64,000 bases of DNA from Desulfocapsa sp050291935 (GCA_050291935.1 JBNKKR010000003.1:62001-126000), one strand, 5' to 3'; counted from the first letter of the stretch, positions 34,501-43,607 are shown. Numbers and translations are program-made. Notes: generated from the letters alone by a model not told the origin.

Positions 34501-35364
34501 CAGGCTGCCGTCAATGGACAGGTTACCCGCATCAACCACACTACTCCCGTTTGCAAAATCCCAGGCCCCGGTCAATGTGGTGCTGCCGCCAGTAATGGTC
34601 AGATTGAGAAAATTGACATAGGTTGTGGTCAACAGTGTGCCGTCTATGCTCCCCATGTTGTTGAATCCCAAGGTGCCGTCAGCAGATGCATTGATAATAG
34701 TACCGTTTACGGTGGCACCGCCATAAACGAGCAAGGTACCGTTTCCGGTGTAGGTTGCCCCGGATTCCTGGGTAAAGGTACTGCCGCTTTGAAAGCTCAG
34801 AGTACCGGTATTGACCAGATCGCCGTGATTGCTCAGCGTGTCGTTGTTTACCAGGACGGATGTATTTTCCAGTGTGTTGTAGTTTGTCAGATCGATAGAA
34901 TTCAGCAAGTCGCCATTGTTTGTTAGTACACCAAAATTGTCAAATAAGCCGTCGTTATCCAAGGTGGCATTATTTTCCAGGGCGCCAAAGTTATACAGCG
35001 AGTAGTAATTTGTCAAAGAACCATTGTTTTCCAATACGTTACTATTCCAAAGTTCACCGCTGATTGATACAATACCGTTATTGGTCAGGGGAGCATTATT
35101 ATACAAGGTACCGGTGCCACTGATAACGATTTGGTGATTGTTTACAAATACAACCGTATTGTAGTCTACCGCCGTAACAGTGATTGTATTTCCTGGTGGG
35201 TTTGGATTCGGACTAATTTGCGCATGGATCAAACTGGCACCCAGGTAAGGATACATTAGCAGGCAGCAAAATATGAGCTGACTGTGGCGTCTTCTTCGCC
35301 ATTTTGTTGGTCCACCGTTATCAATTACGAGATGTCTTTTCTCTCTTCGTACTAATGGGCACAT
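31588..35364 (-). CDS. Autotransporter-type outer-membrane protein with passenger beta-helix
   Basis: This 1258-aa surface protein has an extended signal peptide (basic RRRR then LIFCCLLMYPYLGASLIHA), an N-terminal Asn-rich zone of about ten-residue NNG/LTN repeats (about 85-190), three long repeats of about 200 aa, a GTISPGHSIGTLSVNG junction motif typical of passenger ends, and a C-terminal beta-barrel of about 270 aa ending in aromatic GLQWSF as needed for BAM insertion. The passenger should form a right-handed beta-helix. Function (adhesion, biofilm) is not assignable. It is probably monocistronic on the minus strand. Confidence 0.88.
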   Translation of the reverse strand: MCPLVRREKRHLVIDNGGPTKWRRRRHSQLIFCCLLMYPYLGASLIHAQISPNPNPPGNTITVTAVDYNTVVFVNNHQIVISGTGTLYNNAPLTNNGIVSISGELWNSNVLENNGSLTNYYSLYNFGALENNATLDNDGLFDNFGVLTNNGDLLNSIDLTNYNTLENTSVLVNNDTLSNHGDLVNTGTLSFQSGSTFTQESGATYTGNGTLLVYGGATVNGTIINASADGTLGFNNMGSIDGTLLTTTYVNFLNLTITGGSTTLTGAWDFANGSSVVDAGNLSIDGSLLTTDITLASIGSVDINGAATVSGTTDLSGTFNVSSGGSFSSEYLVVQSSGIANIDGSSTLGASSTVDGTINIGNTGSLLNTGYLTNSGSMDNFGILNNTGTMDLQSGSTFTQEVGATYTGNGTLLVQSGATVNGTIANASGDGTLGFSDMGTVDGSHFANFANLDFYGANTLTGAWDFSSGSVSVYSGNLAVDGSLLAASMGVASGGTVDINGAATVSGTTNVSGTLNVQSGGSYSSEYLIAQANSAVNINGSATLGASSTVYGAINIGTTGSLLNTGYLTNYGSVDNSGILTNTGTLELQSGSTFTQESGATYTGNGTLLVHGGATINGAIVNASGDGSLCLHDMEIVDGSHFANFGKLDLYGTNILTGTWDFSGGSTTVHDGSLSINGSLSSASLSILPGATANIYGLASIGGHSEVDGNLFIFSGASFTGASLAVASSGYADIDGSAVIQGATDIYGRLSLNGTLQTSQLTIERDGLLFGNGSVSGNLVSYGTISPGHSIGTLSVNGSLTLKSDNTYIAELAEDGASDLIRVSGSAVISGGTVDAYLPMALYPDGRSWTIISASGGINGTFSSLEKHFTSYTIDLAQEIQGNNLCLVIVRTPYGEFVETNNQKELAAALNTLLVDAHDDMESLLFAMDFAMTPLQLNSTIVGLNPEMYTSFAPAGLGVAKLFVQMPPLTHLENKIQTTSGNPWNVWTQGIGAWSTQDSQDGISGYDVDTTGILFGMDRSFLYSPIRAGMVLGTSSSDLSWDNSAGSGSISGRHIGLYGNAKISGVDFGGSLGYTSLDNSASRHIDTPIFATSTSATFSSTVYNASLSGYLDVQFGRIHLGPVVGLDYLHLDQEGFTESGGDFAVHMGRSSSDSLTPSLGLRASGKFAIGDWRLCPKMMIGLSRQFLEGSTRLSTHFRNYPDATFSVSSAKPARYEGVIITSLIADYRNNLSFYLDALVSVANNQNSRTLSAGLQWSF
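33080..34800. repeat. Three about 590-600-bp coding repeats in the autotransporter
   Basis: The block beginning with the codons for GSTFTQE.GATYTGNGTLLV recurs near 33590, 34180 and 34790 (spacing about 590-600 bp). Each is followed by INASGDGTLGF, LTGAWDFSSGS, a DINGAATVSGTT segment and STLGASSTV...NTGYLTN. The third copy is the most divergent. Suited to unequal recombination and length variation. Confidence 0.8.
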
Positions 35365-35533
35365 TGTTCTCTCTTGATAAACGGTTTAAAAAGTCTTCAA
35401 CCCGACGGCTTGGCTTGGCGCATTATTACATTTTACGGTTATCAACTAGTGGGAAATATTCAAGGAACAAGATTGTTAAATCTTGTTAAAAAGAAAACAA
35501 ATCAAATGATTACAGCGTATTAAAAAGTGCAGA

Positions 35534-38500
35534 TCAATGGATCCCCAGGCTGCGCAGCTGTTCGAGATAAATGGAAAGTTGCCGGCGCAGGGGGGTATCA
35601 TCCGAGGTGGCCGCAAGAACATATTCACAAGTGGCGAACACATTTTGCAGGCGGGGATTAGCCGGTAATGTATCAATGGAAAGGTAACGGTCAAGGGTTT
35701 GCGTTCGTTCCCAGCCATCCTTATTGACATAAACCGCCCACAATCCGCTCTGGTGGGCCAGGTCGATTTTAGAAGATTGTGTGGTTTCGGTCCACAGGTC
35801 TAAGGCAAGACGCAAGGTCTTAACGATGAGGGTACGTTGATCCTCTTGCGGCAGGGGTGACAATATTTCCTGGCTCATTCTTTCCAGGGAACGGTCCATG
35901 GCGTGTAAGTCGTCCATTAAAGCTGGCTGCCGGGTGAGTATCTGCGGGGTGATACTGGTTAAAGCAACTTCAAGTTGCTGGAGACGCTGTCGGTTGCGGA
36001 AAAATTCTTCGAGCCACAGTCGGGACGCCACGGCCTGTTTACGTGTGCCAATCAAGAGCATGAGTAAGTATTCATCGCCAAGTTCAAGGGCAGCAGGGAT
36101 AACAGCGCTTGGCCGTGGAAGGCCTTCAGCGTCGATCAGTTCAAGATGGGCGCCATCAAGGGGAAGTGAATCTTCACCATTTTTGACAATTCGCAGCCAG
36201 TTATCCAGGATCGTAACTGCAGAGGGAGAAAAAAAGGGGGCAAAGGGGTTGCCGAGCAGATTTTGCACTTCATAGCCGAACTGTTTTGTGAAAACCTGGT
36301 TGCAAAATCCTATTTCCTGGTTTTCATTGATTGCCATAATGGCATCGGGAACGGCGTGAAGCATTCCAGCCAGCCGTTGTTGGGTCAGCCGCAACTCCAA
36401 CTCACTTTGGGTTCGTAGTTCCACCTCCCTTTTTAACTGTTTGTTTTCCTGCGCTAATTTATGGGACTTACGAACTTTAAGTTGGGTGCGCACTCGCGCC
36501 ACAAGCTCTTCTCCGGCAAATGGTTTTCTAAGATAATCGTTAGCCCCGCATTCAAGACCTTCGGTAAGATCGGCGAGCTGATTCTTGGCAGTAAGCATGA
36601 TTACCGGCAGCTCAGCAGGATTGTAACGATGCCGAAGTGCTCTACAGACCTCGAACCCGGTCATTTTGGGCATCATGACATCAAGAAGGACCAAGTCGAA
36701 AACGTGGCCTTGCTCGATCAGGGCCAGGGCTTGCTTACCGTTTGCAGCTACCGTTACCGTCATTTTGGCCAACCCCAGGTGGTTACGGACCACCTGGAGA
36801 TTGATTGGATCATCGTCCACCGCCAAAATATGGGGAGCATCCGGTGCGGGTAAAACGGTTTGTTCGGATATTGTGGAAATAGTTGCCATGGGAATGACTT
36901 CCGCCGGAGGATGGTCAGAAGGCATTGGCGAGATGATTTCGGTCGAAAGAGGGAGGGTAAAGCGAAAACTTGATCCGACCCCGGGGGTTGACTCGGCCCA
37001 TAAGTGGCCGCCATGGAGCTCGACCAGATGTCGACTAATGCCAAGCCCAAGACCAGCGCCGCTGTAGTTGCGGGCCGACGAATCGTCCACCTGTGCAAAT
37101 GCATCAAAGATAGTTTCCAGCTTGCCAGACGGGATGCCAATGCCGGAATCTTTAACAACAATCTCTATCTCACCATCATTCTCAACCGCTGAAACCACCA
37201 CTTCTCCCTGGTCGCTAAACTTGATGGCGTTCCCCACCAGATTAAAAAAAATCTGTTGCAACCGGTCTTCATCTGCAGCAACAGGAGAAATAGTTTTGGG
37301 AACCTTATTGTACAAAGCAAGCGGCTTGTCCTTGACCAGTGGTTTACTCACCGCCAGCACCGTATCGACAACCGCGTGCAAATCAACAGGGCGGAGATGC
37401 AGACGGATATCCTTATATTTCAGCCGTGAAAAATCAAGAATGTCGTCTACCAGGTTGTGCAAACGACGTCCACTGGCGGCAATCATCGCCAGGTTGTCAC
37501 GTACCTGTTGGTTAAGCGGCCCAGCCACGCCACTGGCCAGCGATTCGGTCAAGCCGATGATACCGTTTAAGGGAGTACGGAGTTCGTGGGAGGTGGTTGA
37601 GAGAAAAACGTCTTTGAGTCGGTCTATCCTTGACAGCTCGCGAATGTGTTGCTGTTGTTCGCTTAAGAGTCGTTCGACTGCGCTAAAGGCCCGAGACATC
37701 TTTGCAGAAAGAGCCAAGGCCTGGGCGAGGATAAAGATAAACAGCCCGATATGCGATAAATATATGGACCGTATTATTTTATGATCATAGAGCATATCGT
37801 TTATACCAAAGAGAATGAGAACAATGTAACCAACGACCAGAAAAACAGCGCCCTCACGTTTTCTGTACATGGCCATAACAAGCATAATCTGGTTATAGGC
37901 AATCACCAGGGCACGAAAAAGAAAGTAATATTTCGGGATGGCGGCTGAGGTGACCGGTATGGGTGACACCAGCGCCATTGCGGCGAAGATCAGGGCAAGG
38001 CTCCATACGAGTCGCTCAACAAAGCGATGAAACTCCTTTGGATAGAGAGCGCGCAAAAAGCTGAAAACAAAGGGAAGAGAGAGGGTAAAACAGATCATCT
38101 GCACCCTGTTGAGCAGTGCATAGGAAATTTGGGACCTATCGACAATGAGAAAAACGACCCAGTTATAATGATTTGCGGTTAACAAATACCCCGCCCACAA
38201 CAGACAGTACAAGCTAAAATAAAGGGGAGCCCGCTCTTTGCGAAGTAGACAAAATAGACCAAAATGATAGAGCCCCATAATAAAAACAAGGCCAATACAA
38301 AAAAGGATCTGTGCCTGCCATCTTTTCTCGGTGGAGTGCATTATTATTTCCGGTCCCAAACGGATGGGGGCAATAAACCCTCCCCTGCCGTGATGGAAAT
38401 TAGAGACCTGAAGCACCAGCTCCATCGTCTGTTTGTGGGTGGTCAACTTGACGTTTCTGCTTATGCTGCCCACTGTCTCTTCCTGTAACTCTGTGCCGAC

Positions 38501-39004
38501 CTGTCCGTTTTGGGCAAGAAGTGTATTATTGACCCAGAGCTTGTATGCGCAATGAACATTTTCCAAGTGCAAAACAAGATCTCGTTCTTGTCCATCAGAT
38601 AAAACAGTCAAACGCAAGGTGGCAAAACCGCGTGCACCGATCTTCTTGCCTGCAATCCTGGTGTTGTTCCAGGCCCCTGGCAGGGAGATATAGGTGGAAG
38701 ATGATGGTGGGTGCGCGCCTTGTAAATCGGCGGGAGAAAGCAATTTTTTCCAATAAAATTCCCATTCTCCATCAAGACGGATCAACTGTGAGTCCATGTT
38801 ACGAACCGTGGACAGATCAAGAATGCCATGATGAGCCAGAGGGGAATACCCATTTTGGCCCGTACATCCTAAGATCAGAGTGAGGAGAATTAGCAGAGTG
38901 AACAGGAGAATTGTCCGTGAAAAAAAACGGGACAAAAAAGGCATGAAAAGTAGCCCACAGGCCCTTGATTTCTTGCCTGATGTGACGTCAGGATGGATCG
39001 GCAT
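35534..39004 (-). CDS. 7TMR-DISM hybrid sensor histidine kinase with receiver and PAS domains
   Basis: The 1156-aa membrane kinase has a lipobox-like N-terminus (LLILLTLILGC; ATG 38944 may be the true start), a periplasmic DISMED2-like jelly-roll domain (about 55-195), seven membrane helices (about 205-410), HisKA with STTSHELRTPLNG, HATPase with GAGLGLGISRHLV, a receiver (VDDDPINLQVVRNHL, phospho-Asp in LVLLDVMMPK), a Glu/Gln-rich coiled coil and a PAS-like segment, then a C-terminal region of about 150 aa. 7TMR-DISM receptors are thought to sense extracellular carbohydrates or related ligands. No partner regulator is adjacent; output may pass through another regulator. Confidence 0.92.
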   Translation of the reverse strand: MPIHPDVTSGKKSRACGLLFMPFLSRFFSRTILLFTLLILLTLILGCTGQNGYSPLAHHGILDLSTVRNMDSQLIRLDGEWEFYWKKLLSPADLQGAHPPSSSTYISLPGAWNNTRIAGKKIGARGFATLRLTVLSDGQERDLVLHLENVHCAYKLWVNNTLLAQNGQVGTELQEETVGSISRNVKLTTHKQTMELVLQVSNFHHGRGGFIAPIRLGPEIIMHSTEKRWQAQILFCIGLVFIMGLYHFGLFCLLRKERAPLYFSLYCLLWAGYLLTANHYNWVVFLIVDRSQISYALLNRVQMICFTLSLPFVFSFLRALYPKEFHRFVERLVWSLALIFAAMALVSPIPVTSAAIPKYYFLFRALVIAYNQIMLVMAMYRKREGAVFLVVGYIVLILFGINDMLYDHKIIRSIYLSHIGLFIFILAQALALSAKMSRAFSAVERLLSEQQQHIRELSRIDRLKDVFLSTTSHELRTPLNGIIGLTESLASGVAGPLNQQVRDNLAMIAASGRRLHNLVDDILDFSRLKYKDIRLHLRPVDLHAVVDTVLAVSKPLVKDKPLALYNKVPKTISPVAADEDRLQQIFFNLVGNAIKFSDQGEVVVSAVENDGEIEIVVKDSGIGIPSGKLETIFDAFAQVDDSSARNYSGAGLGLGISRHLVELHGGHLWAESTPGVGSSFRFTLPLSTEIISPMPSDHPPAEVIPMATISTISEQTVLPAPDAPHILAVDDDPINLQVVRNHLGLAKMTVTVAANGKQALALIEQGHVFDLVLLDVMMPKMTGFEVCRALRHRYNPAELPVIMLTAKNQLADLTEGLECGANDYLRKPFAGEELVARVRTQLKVRKSHKLAQENKQLKREVELRTQSELELRLTQQRLAGMLHAVPDAIMAINENQEIGFCNQVFTKQFGYEVQNLLGNPFAPFFSPSAVTILDNWLRIVKNGEDSLPLDGAHLELIDAEGLPRPSAVIPAALELGDEYLLMLLIGTRKQAVASRLWLEEFFRNRQRLQQLEVALTSITPQILTRQPALMDDLHAMDRSLERMSQEILSPLPQEDQRTLIVKTLRLALDLWTETTQSSKIDLAHQSGLWAVYVNKDGWERTQTLDRYLSIDTLPANPRLQNVFATCEYVLAATSDDTPLRRQLSIYLEQLRSLGIH

Positions 39005-39176
39005 GTAAAACGTTGCGGGATAGGCGATTGTAGGATTATAAACTCTTTCTTTCCCATTAGACAGTTGTCAGCCGCTTCCAGATACGTCAGACAACGACAA
39101 ATGCTACAAAACTGGTAGACAATCTGCAAGTTTTTTCCGCACAAAACACAACAACTCATCTATATTTATATAATTT

Positions 39177-39536
39177 TCACAACAAGACAGAATCAAAATC
39201 CATAACAAGCTTTAGTCCTTCGTAAACCTCGTTCATTCTCTTTTTAGAGAGACTTCCGATTTTTTCCTTTACACCGCTTTTATCTACTGACTTGATCTGC
39301 GTTACATTTATTACACATCTCTTGGGCATATTGGCTTCGCCCTTTTTCAAAACAACATTGCCAGGCAATTCACCAAATTTCAATGTTGATGTAATGACGG
39401 CCATAAGGATTGTATTAATCTTGCTCTCATTGAGTATATCGTTCTGAATGACCAGACCAGGCCTTTTGCCTAATGGTTCCGAACCTTTTCCTGGTGAAAA
39501 ATCAACCCAATATATTGAACCTTTTCGTATTACCAT
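39177..39536 (-). CDS. PemK/MazF-family toxin
   Basis: The 119-aa protein has the MazF signature KGSIYWVDFSPGKGSEPLGKRP near the start, VIQNDILNES, and a VVLKK...MPKRCVINVTQIKSVDK block, as in endoribonuclease toxins of this family. Catalytic Arg (RP) and the Thr/Ser-rich TSTL loop are present. The start overlaps the antitoxin stop by 7 bp, the normal antitoxin-toxin order. Probably active. Confidence 0.9.
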   Translation of the reverse strand: MVIRKGSIYWVDFSPGKGSEPLGKRPGLVIQNDILNESKINTILMAVITSTLKFGELPGNVVLKKGEANMPKRCVINVTQIKSVDKSGVKEKIGSLSKKRMNEVYEGLKLVMDFDSVLL

Positions 39537-39811
39537 TCCTGCCCTTCACTCACATCCAGATTAGAAAACCATCTGGCGGTATCAAGCTGCTCCCTGCAAA
39601 TAGAGTTATCAGAAAACACCTGATCATAGGCATTTTTCAGATCTACTCTCTTTTCATCAACGACCCTTTCATAAACAATCGTTGAAATGAACTTGCTCCT
39701 GCTTATGTGGTTCTTTTTGCTTAAATCGTCTACAATTCGAACCAATTCTTTAGGCATTGTTATTGCCACTTTTTGGGTATTCATAGAAGATCCTCCCTTT
39801 TGGTATGACAA
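39530..39811 (-). CDS. RHH antitoxin of the PemK/MazF module
   Basis: The 93-aa protein has an N-terminal ribbon-helix-helix (KVAITMPKELVRIVDDLSKK, then SRSKFISTIVYERV) and an acidic C-terminal tail (DTARWFSNLDVSEGQEW) that would thread along the toxin. It is located directly upstream of, and overlapping, the toxin gene. Serves as autorepressor and antitoxin. Confidence 0.85.
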   Translation of the reverse strand: MSYQKGGSSMNTQKVAITMPKELVRIVDDLSKKNHISRSKFISTIVYERVVDEKRVDLKNAYDQVFSDNSICREQLDTARWFSNLDVSEGQEW

Positions 39812-39974
39812 TTCAGGAATACCAACTTATGACATCTATGTCAACAAGCTGGAGTTTAGAGTTTCAGCAAAGTGACCGGCTCCGATGATAGGGGACTGAA
39901 TTTTTTTCATAGCTTTTTAACCGGGAGGCAGATTTGTTTTTGCATAAACAACAGACAAGTGGCTCTATTCAAAT

Positions 39975-41030
39975 TTACTGTTCAGGTGCAATAAACAAAC
40001 TTTTATCCATGGCCTTTTCCCTTGCTGCCTGTTGGGTTATCTTTCCTGTCTCTAACAACTCCTGCAGGTGTTTATCCATGGTTTGCATCCCTTGATTAGT
40101 TCCTGTCTGGATAAGGGAATTCACCTGGGTAATTTTTCCTTCCCGAATAATGGACGCCAGGGCCGAAGAGCCAAGAAGTACCTCTATGGCCGCACACCTG
40201 CCTCTACCGTCTCTTGTTTTTAAAAGCTGCTGAGCAATCACCGCCTTTAATGACTCGGAAAGCATGGTCCTGGTCTGGGCCTGCTGTTCGGTGGGAAAGG
40301 CGTTGATAATCCGGTCGATGGTCTTCGCGGCACTGTTGGTATGGAGCGTCCCAAAGACCAGAATACCCAGCTCAGCACAGGTCAGTGCCAGGGAGATGGT
40401 TTCAAGATCACGCATTTCCCCCACCAGAATCACATCTGGATCTTCCCGGTTGGCCACCATCAACGCATCTGCGAAACTTGGCGCATGGGTCCCTATTTCC
40501 CGTTGCGAAAAGATACATTTTTTATTGGGATGAACAAACTCCAACGGATCTTCAATGGTGATGATATGCTTAGGATAAGTTTCATTTATCCTATCAATAA
40601 TTGCGGCCATGGTGGTTGATTTCCCGCTCCCTGTGGGACCGGTCACAAAAACCAAACCCCTCTCATAATCCGCTATCCGTTTCACCACGTCCGGCATATG
40701 CAGTTGTTCAAGGGTGAGTATCTTAGTTGGAATAATGCGAAAAACTGCCCCAACCCCACGATGTTGATACAAAAAGTTACACCTGAATCTCCCCACCCCT
40801 GCCAGTTCATAAGCCTTATCCAAATCCTTATTTTGTAGAAGTGTATCTTGTTGTGCCGGCTCCAGAATCTCAAAGAGAATCTCTTTATTAGTCTTAGCAG
40901 TTAAAACAGGCGCATCCATGGGAATAAGATCACCACGAAGACGCAAAAGTGGCGGAAACCCAACAACCATATGCAAGTCACTGGCACCATGCTTTGCCAT
41001 TTCCCTGAAAAATGCATCAATTTGAGCCAT
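39975..41030 (-). CDS. pilT: Type IV pilus retraction ATPase PilT
   Basis: The 351-aa hexameric ATPase depolymerises pili at the inner membrane. Seen are Walker A TGPTGSGKST, the Asp box (TIEDPLEFVHPNKKC), the Walker B region (DPDVILVGEMRDLETI), the His box (GTLHTNSAAKTIDRIINAFP) and the PilT C-terminus (IREGKITQVNSLIQTGTNQG). The length fits. It is 15 bp downstream of a paralogue in the same operon. No other pilus genes are in the window. Confidence 0.95.
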   Translation of the reverse strand: MAQIDAFFREMAKHGASDLHMVVGFPPLLRLRGDLIPMDAPVLTAKTNKEILFEILEPAQQDTLLQNKDLDKAYELAGVGRFRCNFLYQHRGVGAVFRIIPTKILTLEQLHMPDVVKRIADYERGLVFVTGPTGSGKSTTMAAIIDRINETYPKHIITIEDPLEFVHPNKKCIFSQREIGTHAPSFADALMVANREDPDVILVGEMRDLETISLALTCAELGILVFGTLHTNSAAKTIDRIINAFPTEQQAQTRTMLSESLKAVIAQQLLKTRDGRGRCAAIEVLLGSSALASIIREGKITQVNSLIQTGTNQGMQTMDKHLQELLETGKITQQAAREKAMDKSLFIAPEQ

Positions 41031-41045
41031 AATTGTTTCCTTTCC

Positions 41046-42131
41046 TCAGCTCTGCGCTGTTTCAAGACGCTGCCCAGCAGGCATAAAACGTTTTAATAGC
41101 ATTTTATTCTCCACATTTGCCATTGCCCCCTGCAGACTAATTTTACCATCACTCAGCAGTGCGACAATGGACTCATCCATCAGCCGCATACCGGCCGTTT
41201 TCCCCATCTGCAAAGCGGACTGAATCTGGTAGGTCTTGTTATCACGAATAAGGTTGGCAATGGATAAGTTTCCTATCAATATTTCAAGGGCCAGTTGCAT
41301 ACTTTTCCCATCACTTCCGGGAATAAGACGTTGGGTAATAACCGCCTTTAACGACTCGCTCAACATGGCTCGCACCTGATTTTGTTCCCCAGGCGGATAG
41401 GAATCAATGATCCGATCAACGGTTTTTGCCGCATTTGACGTAGACAGGGTTCCAATCACCAGATGTCCGGTTTCGGAGGCGGAAATTGCAAGGGAAATGG
41501 TGTCCAGGTCTCGTAACTCACCAATAACAATAACGTCCGGATCCTGTCGCAAGGCCCCTTTTAAGGCGTTTTTATAGGAGAGCGTACTCCTCCCAAGTTC
41601 TCGTTGATTGACCACTCCCTTTTTATAAGGATGGATAAACTCTATGGGGTCTTCAACGGTCAAAATGTGATGACTCCGTTTTGAATTGATATAATCAACC
41701 ATGGCCGCCAGGGTAGTTGTCTTCCCATGCCCGGTGGCACCAGTCACCAAAATAATTCCCTGGTGATTATCCAATATTGAATAGACAACGTCGGGGAGGC
41801 ATAGCTGGGCAAATGTAGGTATTTCAGGAGGAATAACCCGAAAAACTCCACTCACCCCATTATTATGCAACATGGCGCTTCCCCGAAAACGTCCCAATCC
41901 CTCAAGTTCATAGGCAAAATCAATCTGCTGCTTATCCGCCATGCTCTTTCGCTGCGCTGGGCTCAGCAACTCCTCAACCACTTTCACACTCTGCTCGGCG
42001 GTGAGTGGTTGACTTTTCAGACGCACCAGCTTCCCCATATGACGCACCATAAAAGGTTCACCAGGAACCACATGTACATCCGATGCCTTCATATTGATTG
42101 CCGCTTTGAATACCTTATCCAGTATGGCCAT
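41046..42131 (-). CDS. PilT/PilU-like retraction ATPase paralogue
   Basis: The 361-aa paralogue has an altered Walker A (GATGHGKTTT), VEDPIEFIHPYKKG, DPDVIVIGELRDLDTI, STSNAAKTVDRIIDSYP and IRDNKTYQIQSALQMGKTAG. A second ATPase next to PilT usually corresponds to PilU, a PilT-dependent retraction motor. In the His box the GTLHT of PilT reads GTLST, a His-to-Ser change. Co-transcribed with pilT (15-bp gap) and with the small gene 30 bp upstream. Confidence 0.85.
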   Translation of the reverse strand: MAILDKVFKAAINMKASDVHVVPGEPFMVRHMGKLVRLKSQPLTAEQSVKVVEELLSPAQRKSMADKQQIDFAYELEGLGRFRGSAMLHNNGVSGVFRVIPPEIPTFAQLCLPDVVYSILDNHQGIILVTGATGHGKTTTLAAMVDYINSKRSHHILTVEDPIEFIHPYKKGVVNQRELGRSTLSYKNALKGALRQDPDVIVIGELRDLDTISLAISASETGHLVIGTLSTSNAAKTVDRIIDSYPPGEQNQVRAMLSESLKAVITQRLIPGSDGKSMQLALEILIGNLSIANLIRDNKTYQIQSALQMGKTAGMRLMDESIVALLSDGKISLQGAMANVENKMLLKRFMPAGQRLETAQS

Positions 42132-42161
42132 CGTCTCTATCCCTTTCCAATACAGAAGCTG

Positions 42162-42398
42162 TTACAAGACACTCTCAGCGGGTAAAATAATTTCTATGCT
42201 TTCTACAAGCACGTTTATAAACTCACTCTTGAGGAGCTCTTTCTCATCGTGATTGCTCACCTTCGCTTTGGTCACCACCATAAATGTTTTTGCCTCATTC
42301 ATAAAATCGGTGAGCCTTGCTCCGGGCATCAAATCAATTTCCCCTTCGATTCGAAAATCGGCAGTTAAAATAACAACATCCGTTTTAAGTGTGGACAT
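42162..42398 (-). CDS. Small protein of the pilT operon, unknown function
   Basis: The 78-aa protein (STLKTDVVILTADFRIEGEI, PGARLTDFMNEAKTFMVV, ending NVLVESIEIILPAESVL) is predicted mostly beta-stranded, with no signal peptide or membrane helix. It is first in a three-gene minus-strand operon with the two PilT-like ATPases. I do not recognise a named family; context suggests a cytosolic role linked to pilus retraction. Confidence 0.7.
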   Translation of the reverse strand: MSTLKTDVVILTADFRIEGEIDLMPGARLTDFMNEAKTFMVVTKAKVSNHDEKELLKSEFINVLVESIEIILPAESVL

Positions 42399-42732
42399 AG
42401 CTTTTCCTATTCAAATTGGGATCGTTATTTACTTCAGAATGCCATCATTTTTTAAGCTTATAAGCTGCCCGGGAAGAAGTCAAACGGAACGCGGATGGCA
42501 CAATCTATTCCTCACCTCTTTAAATAGTGAGTATCATACTTCTGTTAACACTATCTTCATCACCTCTTATACAACTTGTAATGGTTCTATAATAATTTTC
42601 TAACATTCCCCCTGTACCTTCCCTGCCAATTGCTTAACGAGATGATTGTTGAGCGTTGTTCTTCTTCCTCCCGATCGACAGGGCATCTCTAAAAAGTTGC
42701 CCAGTCGATCGTATTTTTAATACGGAGTTTTC
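42399..42732. other. Divergent intergenic region between pil and phn operons
   Basis: This 334-bp region must hold the divergent promoters for the pil genes (minus) and the phn operon (plus). The last 60 bp form a terminator-like hairpin in the phn leader (separate entry). A convincing Pho box was not seen by eye, and no CDS is supported. Confidence 0.4.
42672..42718 (+). terminator. Terminator-like hairpin in the phn leader
   Basis: Arms CGATCGAC-A-GGGCA (42672-42685) and TGCCC-A-GTCGATCG (42698-42711) pair with a single A-A mismatch around a 12-nt loop, followed by TATTTTTAA. It ends about 15 nt before phnC and just upstream of its GGAG. Both flanking genes point away from it, so it cannot end a neighbouring gene and would act as an attenuator of phn. 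Confidence 0.65.
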
Positions 42733-43578
42733 ATGATTTCGCTTGACTCGGTTTCACTTGGATACACACATGCTTCGGTTCTTTCACAACTTTCCCTTCG
42801 CGTTGGAGAAGGTGAATTCCTGGGTATTATCGGTTTATCCGGAGCTGGCAAATCCACTTTGCTCATGTCCATTATCGGTGGGCTACGCATTTTAGAAGGG
42901 AAATATCACGTCTTTGGCTACGATCTCACCACAATTAAGAAAAAAGATTTACGGCTGCTACGATCCAAAATTGGATTTATCTTCCAGGGCTACAATCTGA
43001 TCAACAGACTAAGTGTCTTTCATAACGTTATGAGTGGCATGCTCAAAGATATCCCCTTGGGGAGATCTTTGGTGAAGTACTACAGCAGCGAAGAAACGGA
43101 TAAGGCATATGAATATATGCAAGTCGTTGGCATAGAAGATCTGGCCCTGAAACGATGCGATGAACTCTCTGGAGGACAGCGGCAACGGGTGGCCATCGCA
43201 AGGGCCCTTGCCCAGGAGCCAAAAATTCTGCTTGCCGATGAGCCGGTGGCAGCCCTTGATCCCAAAAGTGCAATCCAGGTTATGGATGTGCTGAAAACGG
43301 TGAACGAATCTTACGGGGTAACGGTTGTCAGCAATCTACATCATATCGATTTTGCAAAAGAATATTGTCACCGTATCGTTGGTGTGGGCAATGGAAGCAT
43401 TTCCTTTGATGTCCTTACCCAGGATCTTAAAGCAGCACATCTCAATCGTATTTATGACACCCCCCAACCGGAATCGGATACGTTGTCCATAGAAGGTATT
43501 TTTGACCGGCTTCGTGACAAGGCAAACAAAACCACCACCGAAAAACTGCCAATGGACAGGGAGCCAGAGGCGGTATAG
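42733..43578 (+). CDS. phnC: Phosphonate ABC importer, ATPase
   Basis: The 281-aa ATPase powers phosphonate uptake. It has Walker A GLSGAGKST, Q-loop GFIFQGYNL, signature LSGGQRQRVAIARAL, Walker B ILLADEPVAALD and H-loop SNLHHID, collinear with PhnC. The C-terminal 40 residues extend beyond the E. coli protein. GGAG lies 6 nt before the ATG. First gene of the phn operon. Confidence 0.95.
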   Translation: MISLDSVSLGYTHASVLSQLSLRVGEGEFLGIIGLSGAGKSTLLMSIIGGLRILEGKYHVFGYDLTTIKKKDLRLLRSKIGFIFQGYNLINRLSVFHNVMSGMLKDIPLGRSLVKYYSSEETDKAYEYMQVVGIEDLALKRCDELSGGQRQRVAIARALAQEPKILLADEPVAALDPKSAIQVMDVLKTVNESYGVTVVSNLHHIDFAKEYCHRIVGVGNGSISFDVLTQDLKAAHLNRIYDTPQPESDTLSIEGIFDRLRDKANKTTTEKLPMDREPEAV

Positions 43579-43607
43579 CAAGAAAACCATTACAAGGAGA
43601 TTAGATC

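Noticed and set aside
33080..34800. Repeats considered as a CRISPR-like or tandem non-coding array
   Set aside because: Units are about 600 bp, fully in frame and code for beta-helix repeats with an autotransporter C-terminus.
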